From CAWUEX02 sp963921305 (GTDB lineage Bacteria > Pseudomonadota > Alphaproteobacteria > Rhodospirillales > Rhodospirillaceae), in assembly GCA_963921305.4 (NCBI GenBank), contig CAWUEX030000002.1, positions 3,348,001 to 3,412,000 of the forward strand: a DNA stretch of 64,000 bases. Reading direction: 5' to 3'. Each line of letters starts with the position of its first letter. Within the stretch, counting starts at the first letter, position 1. Made by a program: the position numbers and the translations under genes. A model generated the notes under the pieces. It did not search any database, was not told the DNA's origin, and worked only from the letters and a program-made list of their open reading frames with translations. This document shows positions 15,333 through 24,157 of the stretch, piece after piece.

Positions 15333-16172
15333 TTAGCGTACCGACTTAAAACACGCCTTGATCCAATTGACCACGGCGCGGGTCGGGGCGTCATTCTTCA
15401 GATGCGGTTGGATCAATAGCCAAGCGCTGCGCCGCTCGGGCAATTGAGTCGCCCGGAAAGACGGGTCCTTAAGCAAGTCCTGACACATGTAATGGGGCAA
15501 GACGCCACTAAATTGTCCGGTTTCCAACAGGGCGCGGATCGCCAGAAGGTTGGTCGTGGTAAAGCGCGCACGATCGGATAACCCGATGCTGGCAAGATAG
15601 CGGCTTTCCGGCGTGAAACTCAATTCAGGTGGATAGCCGCTCACCAAGACATCCGTTTGGGCCTCGGCCGCCACCGGCTCGAGCAAGAACAGGGACATCT
15701 CCCCGAGCTTGGAGATGACGAAATTGCCGCGGTCGGGTTTGCGCAAACGGATGGCGACGTCGGCTTCCCAGCGGGAGAAGTCGACATTCTGCGTCGAAAC
15801 GAGAAGGTCGATGGTGATAGCGGGGTGTTCGCGCAGGAACGCGGGCAAGCGAGGTGAGAGTAAACACACCGACATGGAGTCTGTTGCCGTGATGCGGCGC
15901 CGGTCCATGACAAGCTGAGGGCTTTCTCCGAGCTGGCTGATGTGTTCCGCCTGCAGCGCCATGGTCTCGGCGTGAAGCATGATCTGCTCGCAGTAGGGGG
16001 TGGGCCGGCGGGTGCCGTCGGCGGCGCTGAACAGGGTGTGGCCGAGGTCGTCCTCCAGCCGCGCCAGCCGCCGGGACACCGTGGTCTCGTTTACGCCTAG
16101 ACGGGCGCCCGCCGCCGCATAGCTTCCGGCCTGGTAGACCGCGCGCACCACCCGGAGATCATCCCAATTCAT
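15333..16172 (-). CDS. LysR-family transcriptional regulator
   Basis: A 279-residue regulator with an N-terminal winged helix-turn-helix (residues 1-60; AGSYAAAGARLGVNETTVSRRLARLEDDLG) and a substrate-binding-like effector domain. The second segment TLFSAADGTRRPTP is typical of regulators close to the NodD/GcvA-type edge of the family. It is divergent from a methyltransferase gene across about 150 bases, the usual site of LysR control, so that gene and the GFA gene are the obvious target candidates. The inducer is unknown. Confidence 0.88.
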   Translation of the reverse strand: MNWDDLRVVRAVYQAGSYAAAGARLGVNETTVSRRLARLEDDLGHTLFSAADGTRRPTPYCEQIMLHAETMALQAEHISQLGESPQLVMDRRRITATDSMSVCLLSPRLPAFLREHPAITIDLLVSTQNVDFSRWEADVAIRLRKPDRGNFVISKLGEMSLFLLEPVAAEAQTDVLVSGYPPELSFTPESRYLASIGLSDRARFTTTNLLAIRALLETGQFSGVLPHYMCQDLLKDPSFRATQLPERRSAWLLIQPHLKNDAPTRAVVNWIKACFKSVR

Positions 16173-16321
16173 GGCAGAAAAGTATCAAAGGTGCCTGCAA
16201 AAATGCAACCCATGGTCAAATTAAGACTGCGTGAACGCAGGCTAGGTCTGCGCTATGACGCGCCCGTGAACTCACCCCGAGGACGGGCCGGCCCTCTTTC
16301 GCACAGGAGACCTAAAACAAA

Positions 16322-17182
16322 ATGCGTCACGACACAGCAGCACCTGTTTTACAGCCCCCGCAACTGACCGCCGCGCAGGTTTATAACGCGACGGCAAGTC
16401 ACTTTGACGACCCGGCGGTGTCGTTCTGGGATACTTACGGCCGCGCCACGGTGGACCGCATGGATTTGCGGCCCGGCGCCTCCGTGTTGGATGCCGGATG
16501 CGGCACCGGTGCGTCCGCTTTGCCCGCCGCCGAAGCTGTGGGCGCGTCCGGCGATGTGCTCGCAGTTGATATCGCCGACTCCCTTCTTGCACTCGGGCGC
16601 GAGAAGGCGCAAGCGCGTGGCCTAAACCACATTCGCTTTCAAGCTGCCGACATGACGGAATTGGATTTCCCGGCTGGCCGGTTCGATGCCGTCGTCAGTG
16701 TGTTTTCCATATTTTTTGTTCCCGACCGCGCCCGGCAGATCGAACTGCTGTGGCGCTTGGTCCGGCCCGGCGGGCAGTTGGCCGTGACTACGTGGGGGCC
16801 GGGCTTGTGCGAACCTCTCGCGGGTCACTTCTGGCAGGCGGCCGGGGAGGTGCGTCCGGACCTGGTGCGCGGGTTCAATCCCTGGGACGACATCACCACG
16901 CCCGATGCGTTACGCGACTTATTGGCCGCCGGTGGCATCGGCATATATGAGCTTGCGGTGACTGCGGAGCTTGGACGTCACCCAGTGGCGGATCCATCGG
17001 ATTGGTGGAAGATTGTGCTCGGGTCAGGTTTCCGGGGCACGATCGAGGCGATGAGCGGGGAGCAGAGCCGCCACGTCCAAGAAGCCTGTGCCAAGGCCAT
17101 GCACCGGGAGAAAATCACGTCGGTTGAAACCAACGTCGTCTTTGCGTTGGCGAAAAAACCACCTCTCCCCTCAGATCCCTGA
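16322..17182 (+). CDS. UbiE-like class I SAM methyltransferase
   Basis: A 286-residue soluble methyltransferase, unrelated in its N-terminus to the three exported-type paralogues in the window. Motif I is VLDAGCGTGASAL, followed by AVDIADSLL, AADMTELDFPAGRFDAVVS and LVRPGGQLAVTTWG. The layout fits small-molecule C- or O-methyltransferases of the UbiE group. It is divergent from the LysR gene and its stop lies two bases before the next start, so it forms an operon with the Cache protein gene. Substrate unknown. Confidence 0.85.
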   Translation: MRHDTAAPVLQPPQLTAAQVYNATASHFDDPAVSFWDTYGRATVDRMDLRPGASVLDAGCGTGASALPAAEAVGASGDVLAVDIADSLLALGREKAQARGLNHIRFQAADMTELDFPAGRFDAVVSVFSIFFVPDRARQIELLWRLVRPGGQLAVTTWGPGLCEPLAGHFWQAAGEVRPDLVRGFNPWDDITTPDALRDLLAAGGIGIYELAVTAELGRHPVADPSDWWKIVLGSGFRGTIEAMSGEQSRHVQEACAKAMHREKITSVETNVVFALAKKPPLPSDP

Positions 17183-17184
17183 GG

Positions 17185-17724
17185 ATGATGATGTTTCTAT
17201 CAACTATCCGACGGCCTGTGTTTGGGCTTATCGCGGCGCTTGCCGTATCCGGGTTTGGATCCGCACCGGCAGATGCATCCGGTGTCTCAGCAACACCTGA
17301 AGAGGCGGTCCAAAAGGTCCGCACCGCGGTGAGCCTTCTGAGCCGGGATGGAGCGTTGGGATTGGACGTGATCCGGGACCCGAATTCGGAATTTCGATGG
17401 AAGGACAGCTACGTTTTTGTCGTCGATTGCGATGCAGACCGGGTCATGGCCAACGCCGCCTTTCCCGAACGGGTCGGCGGCGATATCAAACAGCACACGG
17501 ACTATGCGGGATACCGTTACGGCACCGCTTTGTGTGAAACGGCATCCCAGCCCGGCGGGGGATGGATTGAATATGTCTGGCTGAAGCCCGGTCTGGATAC
17601 GCCGCAACGCAAGGTGAGTTTTGTCGTGACGGTGCCGGGCCATCCCTTTCAGGTGGGGGCCGGCGTATACGACGATGCAGTTTCGCTGACGGCGTTGGAA
17701 CGGCTCAGCCTACCGGGAAATTAG
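17185..17724 (+). CDS. Periplasmic single-Cache-domain protein
   Basis: A 179-residue protein with a signal peptide (GLIAALAVSGFGSAPADA) and one Cache domain of the sCache_2 type: helix with AVQKVRTAVSLL, then FRWKDSYVFVVDCDADRVMAN, DYAGYRYGTALCETA, GGGWIEYVWLKP and VSFVVTVPGHPFQVGAGVY. Such stand-alone domains bind small ligands in the periplasm. Two cysteines may form a disulfide. It follows the methyltransferase gene by two bases. Its stop overlaps the stop of the convergent hydrolase gene by four bases. Confidence 0.8.
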   Translation: MMMFLSTIRRPVFGLIAALAVSGFGSAPADASGVSATPEEAVQKVRTAVSLLSRDGALGLDVIRDPNSEFRWKDSYVFVVDCDADRVMANAAFPERVGGDIKQHTDYAGYRYGTALCETASQPGGGWIEYVWLKPGLDTPQRKVSFVVTVPGHPFQVGAGVYDDAVSLTALERLSLPGN

Positions 17725-18653
17725 TCTGCGTTGAGAAAGCCGCGCACATGGCCGGCGATCACCTCAGGGTGCTCCTGCCACGGCCAGCGCCCAAGGCCCG
17801 TAATGTTCAACGGCGTGACGTTAGGAATGATATCCCGCCCGCGGGTCCATTCGCTGAGGCCGCCAAAGTCGCCGCCGTCTTCCGCGTCGTCCTCGATCCA
17901 GGTGATGAACAGGGTGGGCTGGATGATCCTCGGCATATTCAGATCAGCCCGGTAGGAAAACGCGGCAACTTCGCCATACACCCAGTTATGACCCGGGAGC
18001 AGACTGTCGATGAAGGCACCGAGGTAACGCTCTGGCGGGTCGCCCTCGCCAAGACGGCCCAGCCCGCGGGCCAGGCGCTCGCCGATATGGCGTGCCGCCG
18101 GGTCGGCAATGCGTTCGGCGTGCCGCCGCTTCATTTCGGCGACCCCGTTTACACGGGTCTCCTCGGTGAACACCGGTGCGCGGGATAACACCACACGGCG
18201 CACGAGATCGGGCCGGGTGACGGCCAGCTCGATGGAGGTCAGCGATCCCGTCAGCTGACCCATGACGTCGATCTTTGGCGCGTCTGTAATCTGGCGGATC
18301 GCGTCCGCCAGTGCGGCTGCGTAGTCGCTGATCCAAGGTTGTTCCGGCGGAGGATCGGAGTTGCCATAGCCGGGCGTGTCGAAGGCCATGACCAAGCGGT
18401 CGGTGGCAAGATAGGGCAGCAAGGGCTCATACATCCGCCCGGAGCCGGGCGAGAAATGGAAGCAGGCGAGGGGCGGCTGCGTTTCCCGTGCGGAGTCACT
18501 GGGCCGGGCGATGCGCATGTGGATTTGCCCGTAGGGGCCATCGACATAGCGGCGCTCGATCGCAACACCGGCGGACAAGGTGGCAGATAGGGCGAATGCG
18601 GGACGCAGACAGGCTAAGCTCGATGCGGCTACGAGAGAACGGCGGGACAGCAT
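17721..18653 (-). CDS. Exported alpha/beta-hydrolase-fold protein without serine nucleophile
   Basis: A 310-residue protein with a Tat-like start (LSRRSLVAASSLACL). The fold is alpha/beta hydrolase: PPLACFHFSPGSG for the oxyanion strand, VMAFDTPGYGNSDPP, and the nucleophile elbow VMGQLTGSLTSIELAV. In the standard GxSxG the third residue is Ser; here it is Leu (GQLTG). The usual late catalytic His region reads GLGRWPWQEHPEVI, without the normal GH. It is related to the protein at 34476-35282, whose elbow is GHHTG. It is therefore probably not an ordinary esterase. Divergent from the PepSY gene. Confidence 0.78.
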   Translation of the reverse strand: MLSRRSLVAASSLACLRPAFALSATLSAGVAIERRYVDGPYGQIHMRIARPSDSARETQPPLACFHFSPGSGRMYEPLLPYLATDRLVMAFDTPGYGNSDPPPEQPWISDYAAALADAIRQITDAPKIDVMGQLTGSLTSIELAVTRPDLVRRVVLSRAPVFTEETRVNGVAEMKRRHAERIADPAARHIGERLARGLGRLGEGDPPERYLGAFIDSLLPGHNWVYGEVAAFSYRADLNMPRIIQPTLFITWIEDDAEDGGDFGGLSEWTRGRDIIPNVTPLNITGLGRWPWQEHPEVIAGHVRGFLNAD

Positions 18654-18759
18654 GGGACTGGCTCCTGGTCAGGGAACTCTAAGAGACACAATAGTAATAA
18701 TGAATTGCCCGCACCGGCGGAGCAATGGCAGGCTGGCGCTGTAGGGGAGGCCCAGATTT

Positions 18760-19863
18760 ATGGTGCGCAACGCCATCTATCAGATTCATTTGTGGTGCGG
18801 GCTACTGATCGGCGGCTTTTTGGCGTTTCAGGGTGTAACCGGCTCCGCCGTGGCGTTCCGGCATGCCGGCAACCACTGGCTCCATGCCGAAGAGATGATC
18901 GTCACCCCACAAGACCAGCCGATGATTCCCATGTCGGGCGTGCTGGAGTCTTTTAGCGAAACCTTCCCCGATATTCCCCACAATGTGCTCAGCGTCATGT
19001 ACCCGCTCGCGACCGATGAAGCCTACTTCATCCGGGTATGGAAAGACGGCGCGCCGTCGCCGAACATGTATGTCAGCATGAATCCGTACACCGGCGAGAT
19101 CACCGGGTATGGCAGCAAGTGGGAGTATCCGTTCGAGCTGATGTTCCGTCTGCACGAACAGCTGTCCGCCGGAACGCCCGGTATTACTTTGGTCCATTGG
19201 GGCGGCTTTCTCATGTCGCTGATGTGTCTGACAGGGATTTACGTGTGGTGGCCGCGCCGGGAAACCTTACGCCAGGCGCTGGACATTAAGACCCGGCCGC
19301 TGAAGCGTTTTCTGTTCACGGCGCATCGGGCGATCGGTGCCTATACCTTCGTTTTGGTCTTCGCTGTGGCTTTTTCCGGCACGATGATTTTTGGCGTCTT
19401 TTCCCTGTTGCCCGGATTGAGCCAAGGGCCAAGCGGGTTCGGCATGGCTTCGGCGTCGATGCTCAAACCGAGCGAGATTAGCGGAGAGCCGGTACCGGTG
19501 GACGAGATCATAGAAAAAGCACGGAGCTATTTTCCCGACGATACCCTGCGTGACCTCAGTTATATCCGCTTGATGCGGGCGGTGACGGTTGCCTCGTTCA
19601 TTGACGAAGACGGTCCGAACCCGCGGGCGCTCAACCGGGTGTTCTTCGAACGCCATACCGGCAACGTCATTAACGTTGTTGATTGGGATGACCTCGAAGG
19701 CGTGCGCCTGATCGAGGACTGGGCGATTCCGGTCCATTCCGGTGAGATCATCGGCAATCCGGGCCGGTTTCTGGTGCTGCTCTCCGGACTGCTGATGCCG
19801 TTCCTGTTCATCACCGGGCTGTGGCTGTGGTTCAAAAAGCAGCGGACGCCGCGGTCACATTGA
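18760..19863 (+). CDS. PepSY-domain membrane protein (iron-uptake associated type)
   Basis: A 367-residue protein with four or more membrane helices: an N-terminal IHLWCGLLIGGFLAFQGVTGSAVAF, a pair around 145-165 (HWGGFLMSLMCLTGIYVWWP), one near 190-215 (HRAIGAYTFVLVFAVAFSGTMIFG) and one near the C-terminus. PepSY-type periplasmic segments lie between them (MNPYTGEITGYG; RVFFERHTGNVINV). Conserved His residues in helices suggest haem or quinone binding, as in the PiuB/FoxB-type ferric-siderophore reductases that partner TonB receptors. A TonB receptor gene is close by. The short upstream region is A/T-rich, and a Fur-like site there is too weak to claim. Confidence 0.85.
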   Translation: MVRNAIYQIHLWCGLLIGGFLAFQGVTGSAVAFRHAGNHWLHAEEMIVTPQDQPMIPMSGVLESFSETFPDIPHNVLSVMYPLATDEAYFIRVWKDGAPSPNMYVSMNPYTGEITGYGSKWEYPFELMFRLHEQLSAGTPGITLVHWGGFLMSLMCLTGIYVWWPRRETLRQALDIKTRPLKRFLFTAHRAIGAYTFVLVFAVAFSGTMIFGVFSLLPGLSQGPSGFGMASASMLKPSEISGEPVPVDEIIEKARSYFPDDTLRDLSYIRLMRAVTVASFIDEDGPNPRALNRVFFERHTGNVINVVDWDDLEGVRLIEDWAIPVHSGEIIGNPGRFLVLLSGLLMPFLFITGLWLWFKKQRTPRSH

Positions 19864-19890
19864 CCCGCAATAATATGTGAGAAAAATCTA

Positions 19891-19917
19891 ACATATATGT
19901 TGACATGACCATATATG
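19891..19917. promoter_or_regulatory. Tandem palindromic operator candidate upstream of the ArsR-family gene
   Basis: ACATATATGT at 19891-19900 is a perfect 10-base palindrome, and CATATATG at 19910-19917 repeats its core with centres 18 bases apart. They sit in an A/T-rich stretch 40-70 bases before the start of an ArsR-family gene. Such regulators usually repress their own promoter by binding palindromes of this size. The role is inferred; promoter elements were not resolved. Confidence 0.5.
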
Positions 19918-19959
19918 TGCCCAATATTTCACGTATTAAAACCGTGATGAGGGTTTCGC

Positions 19960-20811
19960 GTGTCTCAAGTCGCACCTATTTCCGATCTCAAAACACAAGT
20001 CTGGCAGGCCATAAGCGATCCCGTGCGCCGCTCGATGTTGGATGAGCTTCAGACCCAGACCCTCACGACAACCGACATCTGCGATCGCTTTGAACAGCTG
20101 ACCCGCTACCAGGTGATGGGACACCTCACCGTTTTGCGAGAGGCCGGATTGGTCAGCACTCAAAAGCGCGGCCGCGAGCGTCTCAACAGCTTGAACGCTG
20201 CGCCTCTCGGTGAGGCTTACGACGACTGGTTGCGGAAATTCGAGGTGGAATGGGCTGGCCGTCTGGGCCGGCTTAAGCGCCAGGTAGAGAACCAACAAGA
20301 AGAGGAGAAAACCATGGATGCCATCGCCCCGGCTATTGGCCTGAGTACCATTGAGTTCGAGAAGGACATCGAAATTTTTGCGCCACCCAGTGCGGTTTTT
20401 ATCGGTTTGACCGACGGCATTGGAAACTGGTTTGGCGCACCCTTTTTGCAAACCGGAGATGACGCCACCGATATGCTTATCGAGCCCAAGCCGGGCGGAA
20501 AGTGGATCGAGACAACCAAAGGCGGCGGCGGTGCGCTGTGGGGCGAGGTTCAAGAAATCCGCCGCGATACGTGCATCGCCCTGGAAGGCCGCATGGGAAT
20601 CCGGCCAGCTGTATTCGGGCGCATCGTTTTCACTTTGACGCCACGGCCTGAAGGTGGGGGGACAATTCTAACGCTGCAGTTTCACGCCATCGGCCATTTC
20701 CAGGCGGATCACGAAGCTTTGTACACCGGCGGCTTGAACGAACTGTTTGCAGAGCGCTTGAAAGCATACGCTGAAGGCAAGCCGGTTCACGGCGTTCGCA
20801 ACCGGTCGTAA
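19960..20811 (+). CDS. ArsR-type regulator fused to an SRPBCC (AHSA1/START) domain
   Basis: A 283-residue fusion. Residues 1-115 are a winged helix: QAISDPVRRSMLDEL, LTTTDICDRF, QVMGHLTVLREAGLVSTQKRGRERLNSL. After a Gln/Glu-rich linker, residues 130-283 are an SRPBCC domain (IEFEKDIEIFAPPSAVF..., KPGGKWIETTKGG..WGEVQEI, ALYTGGLNELFAERLKAYAEG). In many bacteria these two units are adjacent separate genes, so fusion makes the ligand-binding domain a built-in sensor. No arsenic-type cysteines are present. The start is GTG in frame with the winged helix. The DUF899 gene follows after 12 bases. Confidence 0.85.
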   Translation: MSQVAPISDLKTQVWQAISDPVRRSMLDELQTQTLTTTDICDRFEQLTRYQVMGHLTVLREAGLVSTQKRGRERLNSLNAAPLGEAYDDWLRKFEVEWAGRLGRLKRQVENQQEEEKTMDAIAPAIGLSTIEFEKDIEIFAPPSAVFIGLTDGIGNWFGAPFLQTGDDATDMLIEPKPGGKWIETTKGGGGALWGEVQEIRRDTCIALEGRMGIRPAVFGRIVFTLTPRPEGGGTILTLQFHAIGHFQADHEALYTGGLNELFAERLKAYAEGKPVHGVRNRS

Positions 20812-20823
20812 TCGGAGAGCACC

Positions 20824-21525
20824 ATGAACAATCCTTCAATTGTCGATCACGATGCTTGGGTCGAGGCCCGCAAAGTGTTGCTGGACAAAGAGAAAGCGTT
20901 CTCGCAAGCACGCGATGAATTGGCGCAATCCCGGCGGGCCTTGCCGTGGGAAAAAGTTGAGACGGACTACCGCTTCACTGCGTCAGATGGCCGGAAAACG
21001 CTGGCGGATTTATTCGATGGCCGCAGCCAGCTCATCGTATATCACTTCATGTATGGGCCGGACTGGGACGCCGGATGTCCAAGCTGTTCTTACATGGCGG
21101 ATCACTTCAATCCCGCAGTTGCGCACCTGGCCCAGCGCGATATCACGTTGGTTGCCGCGTCAAACGCGCCCATTGAAAAACTCTCGGCGTACAAGGACCG
21201 GATGGGATGGTCCTTCACTTGGGTCTCATCTCTGAACAGTGATTTTAATAGAGACTTCCACGTCTCATTCAGCCAGGACGAAATCGAGTCCGGCCCGGTG
21301 TATTACAACTACACAGAACAGTCCTTCCCCAGCACGGAAGCTCCGGGCCTCAGCGTATTCTATAGAGACACGGATGGGAGCGTGTATCACACCTACTCAG
21401 CCTACGCGCGCGGTCTCGATCCGATGCTGACCGCATACCAATATATGGACCTCACGCCCAAGGGCCGGGATGAAGACTCACTGTCGTTCCCAATGGCCTG
21501 GATTAAGCGTCACGACGAATATTGA
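20824..21525 (+). CDS. DUF899 thioredoxin-fold protein
   Basis: A 233-residue protein of the DUF899 group: WVEARKVLLDKEKAFSQARDEL at the N-terminus, LPWEKVETDYRF, the block YHFMYGPDWDAGCPSCSYMADHF (cut here to its key part: CPSC), then GWSFTWVSS and SVFYRDTDGSVYHTYSAYARG. The CPSC pair sits where thioredoxins carry CxxC, so a redox or peroxide-related role is plausible but untested. It follows the ArsR-SRPBCC gene in one operon, ended by a strong terminator. Confidence 0.9.
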   Translation: MNNPSIVDHDAWVEARKVLLDKEKAFSQARDELAQSRRALPWEKVETDYRFTASDGRKTLADLFDGRSQLIVYHFMYGPDWDAGCPSCSYMADHFNPAVAHLAQRDITLVAASNAPIEKLSAYKDRMGWSFTWVSSLNSDFNRDFHVSFSQDEIESGPVYYNYTEQSFPSTEAPGLSVFYRDTDGSVYHTYSAYARGLDPMLTAYQYMDLTPKGRDEDSLSFPMAWIKRHDEY

Positions 21526-21551
21526 CGGACAAGGTTGGCTGGTATCAAAAG

Positions 21552-21581
21552 AAAACGCCCCGGCCTGAGCCGGGGCGTTTT
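21552..21581. terminator. Bidirectional intrinsic terminator
   Basis: AAAACGCCCCGGC at 21552-21564 and GCCGGGGCGTTTT at 21569-21581 form a 13-bp perfect stem with a CTGA loop. The arms give a U-tract on either strand. It lies between the DUF899 gene and the convergent TonB receptor gene and can end both transcripts. Confidence 0.92.
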
Positions 21582-21604
21582 GCTAGATGTGACTGTGCGT
21601 CGGC

Positions 21605-24157
21605 TTAGAAGCTGTAGGACGCACGGAAGCCGAACTCACGCGGCACCTGCGGGCTCACCTGGACACCCTGGTAGCGGGTGAGGAAGGTGAAGTCGAGCGG
21701 GATACCGTCGAAGTCCGAGAAGCGCTGACAGGCGGTGTAGCTGTCATCGTCGAACAGGTTTTCGACGTAGAACTCAAGCCGCATGTCTTCCTTTTCAACG
21801 CCGGCCCGCGCATGCGCGATGATGTAGTCATCGCAGAACGCGAGGTTGTCGACTTCTGGGAAGGTCTTGCCGAAGTAGATCACGTCACCCCGGACGAAGC
21901 CGTCCCAGGTGTTGTTGATCGACGTCGTGTAGGTGGACGACAACGAACCACTCCATTCCGGATAGCGGTTGATCTTGTTGCCGGACACGTCGGCCGGAAC
22001 ACCATAAGGCTCAACGAAGTTCGCTTGGAACTCCTTGTACTCGCTGGCGGCCCAGGCGACAGAGACCTTAGCGGTCCAGCCTTCGGTGAGAACGGCATCG
22101 GCTTCAAACTCCGCACCCCAGATGTCGGCAACACCGCCGAGACGGAAGACGCGGGAGTTAAAGAACGGCGAGCCGTCCGGCAGCGTGGCCAAACCACCCG
22201 GTGTGCCTTCACCGAGGTCGAAGCGGCAGCCGCCTTGACCAACGCGATCGCCTTCACAGGTTTCCTGGATGAGCGCGGTCGCACGGCCAACCGGGTTCTT
22301 CCACCGGCCGTAATAGGCGGCGAAAGAGTAGGAGACACGCTGGTCAAACAAGCCCTGCTTCACACCTAGCTCATACATGTCCAAGGTCTGTTCCGTAAGG
22401 AACGCTTCCGCATTCGGGAACTGAGCTTGGAACTGAGCCAACTCTTGAGCATTGGCCGTGATGAGCTCCTGGTTGATGACACCCGGCAGCACCCCGGTGG
22501 AGTAGCTGATGTAGGTGTTCAAGTCATCCGTCGGCTGATAGCGAAGAATGGCACGCGGCAGGAACTCTTTGTAGGTCACCGTCAACAGGTTCGGCGGGGT
22601 TCCCTTCGTGACTTCGTCTTCCTGATAGCGGCCTTCCAGGGTGAACGTGATTTCATCGGTGATGTCGTATTCGATCGAGCCGAACACACCGATGGTTTCA
22701 ACATGGTCAGACTCGCCGCCGCCAACACGGAACGTTCCGGGGCTGGTGAACAGGAAGCCGGGGAGACAGGTATCCCCGTGAGCCAGCACACCCAGGTTCG
22801 GCGGCGTGTCCAGGCAGGACAACGTCACGTCACCACCGGTGGTGGACGAGGTGAAGTCCTGTTCGTAGTAGTTGGCACCGGCCAGCCAGCGCAGGCGGCC
22901 ATCCTGAGCAGAGCTCAAGCGGATTTCCGCCGACAAGTCTTCCTGCTCACGCGGGTCGCGGGTGAACGAGCCGTCAAACGGTGACGCCGTGAAGTCACGG
23001 ATCCAGTTCGTGCCGGTCTCGTTGTAGGCGACCTGCCCAAACAGGCTCATGTCGTTGTCGAAGGTGTAATCCGCCGCCAAGGAATAGCGGTGAACCCGGC
23101 GCTTCATGCCGACGTGATTAACAGTCGGAACATCGAGCGGCATATCCAGGCCGGAGAAGAACTCCTGAATGGCGAAGGCGTTGCCGACGGTTTGCGCTGT
23201 CGTCGGCGAGATCAGCGTCGTGTTGGAGTCGATAATCTGGGTGGTGCCAAGCGCGTTAATGGCATCGCCGATTTCAGGCACTTTGCCGCAGAACCAGCGC
23301 ACCGGACTAAAGCTTTCCCCCGCTTCGGAGGTGAGTGTGAGCCCGGAACAGGTGTCGTTGCGCTCGCCTTGAATGTACCCAGCAGCCGGCGGGCCGTCGT
23401 TATCTTCGGCGTAGAAGGCACGCGCCTTGATCCAGAAATTATCGCTGGGCTCCAAGTAAATTGTGCCGTCAATCGAGTTGGACTCTTGCTCGCCCAGCTC
23501 ACCGCCGTCAGACGCGCGGTAGATGCCGCCACGGTTGTAAATGCGGCCACCAATGCGCAGCCCCGCTTTGCCTTCCACGAGCGGAATGTCCAGGCTGACG
23601 TTGGCATCAAGGGTCTCATGGGTGCCACCATCGACAAGCACCTTGCCAGAGAACTCGTCCAGGGACGGATTGGAGGTGACGTAGTTGACCACGCCGCCGA
23701 AGGTCGAACGTCCGAAGTAGGCCGACTGCGGGCCCTTAATCACTTCGACCCGGTCAATGTTCAGGAACGGAATGGATTGCGAGCCACCAAGAACGTAAAT
23801 GCCGTCAACGAAGAGGGCGCCCAACTGCTCGGTCGGCAGGGTGGAGTCCACATTCATGCCGCGGAAGCGGATGGAGTCGACCAGACGTCCAGCCAACGCA
23901 CCCGATTGGGCTGAGAACTGCAGGCCGGCCACTTGCAGTGACAGGTCTTCGAGGGTGGTGAAGCCTGCGGCTTCAATGTCATCGGCAGAAAATGCGGAAA
24001 TCGCGATCGGAATTTCCTGCAGGCTTTCCTCGCGCTTACGCGCGGTGACGACGATTTCTTCCAAGGCCACGTTTTGGGCCAGCGCAACGTCCGGCAGAAC
24101 CATAAGGCCCATGCCAAGCACCGCCGCGGTACTCATTAATCCAGTCTTCAATGACAT
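21605..24157 (-). CDS. TonB-dependent outer-membrane receptor
   Basis: An 850-residue receptor. The chosen start (SLKTGLMSTAAVLGMGLMV) gives a normal signal peptide ending ALAQ; two upstream Met codons give no sensible leader. LEEIVVTARKREESLQEIP is the TonB box and plug entry. The plug has ISAFSADDIEAAGF, RFRGMN, GIYVLGG and VEVIKGPQSAYFGRSTFGGVVNYVTSNP. The barrel ends with a terminal aromatic (REFGFRASYSF). The TonB-box style is common in receptors of sphingomonads and marine proteobacteria that import plant or polyaromatic compounds as well as siderophores. The substrate is not readable. It lies between an iron-type PepSY gene and a region of degradative genes. Confidence 0.93.
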   Translation of the reverse strand: MSLKTGLMSTAAVLGMGLMVLPDVALAQNVALEEIVVTARKREESLQEIPIAISAFSADDIEAAGFTTLEDLSLQVAGLQFSAQSGALAGRLVDSIRFRGMNVDSTLPTEQLGALFVDGIYVLGGSQSIPFLNIDRVEVIKGPQSAYFGRSTFGGVVNYVTSNPSLDEFSGKVLVDGGTHETLDANVSLDIPLVEGKAGLRIGGRIYNRGGIYRASDGGELGEQESNSIDGTIYLEPSDNFWIKARAFYAEDNDGPPAAGYIQGERNDTCSGLTLTSEAGESFSPVRWFCGKVPEIGDAINALGTTQIIDSNTTLISPTTAQTVGNAFAIQEFFSGLDMPLDVPTVNHVGMKRRVHRYSLAADYTFDNDMSLFGQVAYNETGTNWIRDFTASPFDGSFTRDPREQEDLSAEIRLSSAQDGRLRWLAGANYYEQDFTSSTTGGDVTLSCLDTPPNLGVLAHGDTCLPGFLFTSPGTFRVGGGESDHVETIGVFGSIEYDITDEITFTLEGRYQEDEVTKGTPPNLLTVTYKEFLPRAILRYQPTDDLNTYISYSTGVLPGVINQELITANAQELAQFQAQFPNAEAFLTEQTLDMYELGVKQGLFDQRVSYSFAAYYGRWKNPVGRATALIQETCEGDRVGQGGCRFDLGEGTPGGLATLPDGSPFFNSRVFRLGGVADIWGAEFEADAVLTEGWTAKVSVAWAASEYKEFQANFVEPYGVPADVSGNKINRYPEWSGSLSSTYTTSINNTWDGFVRGDVIYFGKTFPEVDNLAFCDDYIIAHARAGVEKEDMRLEFYVENLFDDDSYTACQRFSDFDGIPLDFTFLTRYQGVQVSPQVPREFGFRASYSF

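Noticed and set aside
18654..18759. Fur box before the PepSY gene
   Set aside because: AATAGTAATAATGAATT is A/T-rich and only loosely resembles a GATAAT palindrome; too weak to report as a site.
22427..23914. Plus-strand open frames of 185 and 274 codons
   Set aside because: Antisense to the TonB receptor, whose plug and barrel sequence is unmistakable. The shadow products are Gly/Val/Arg-rich and show no domain.
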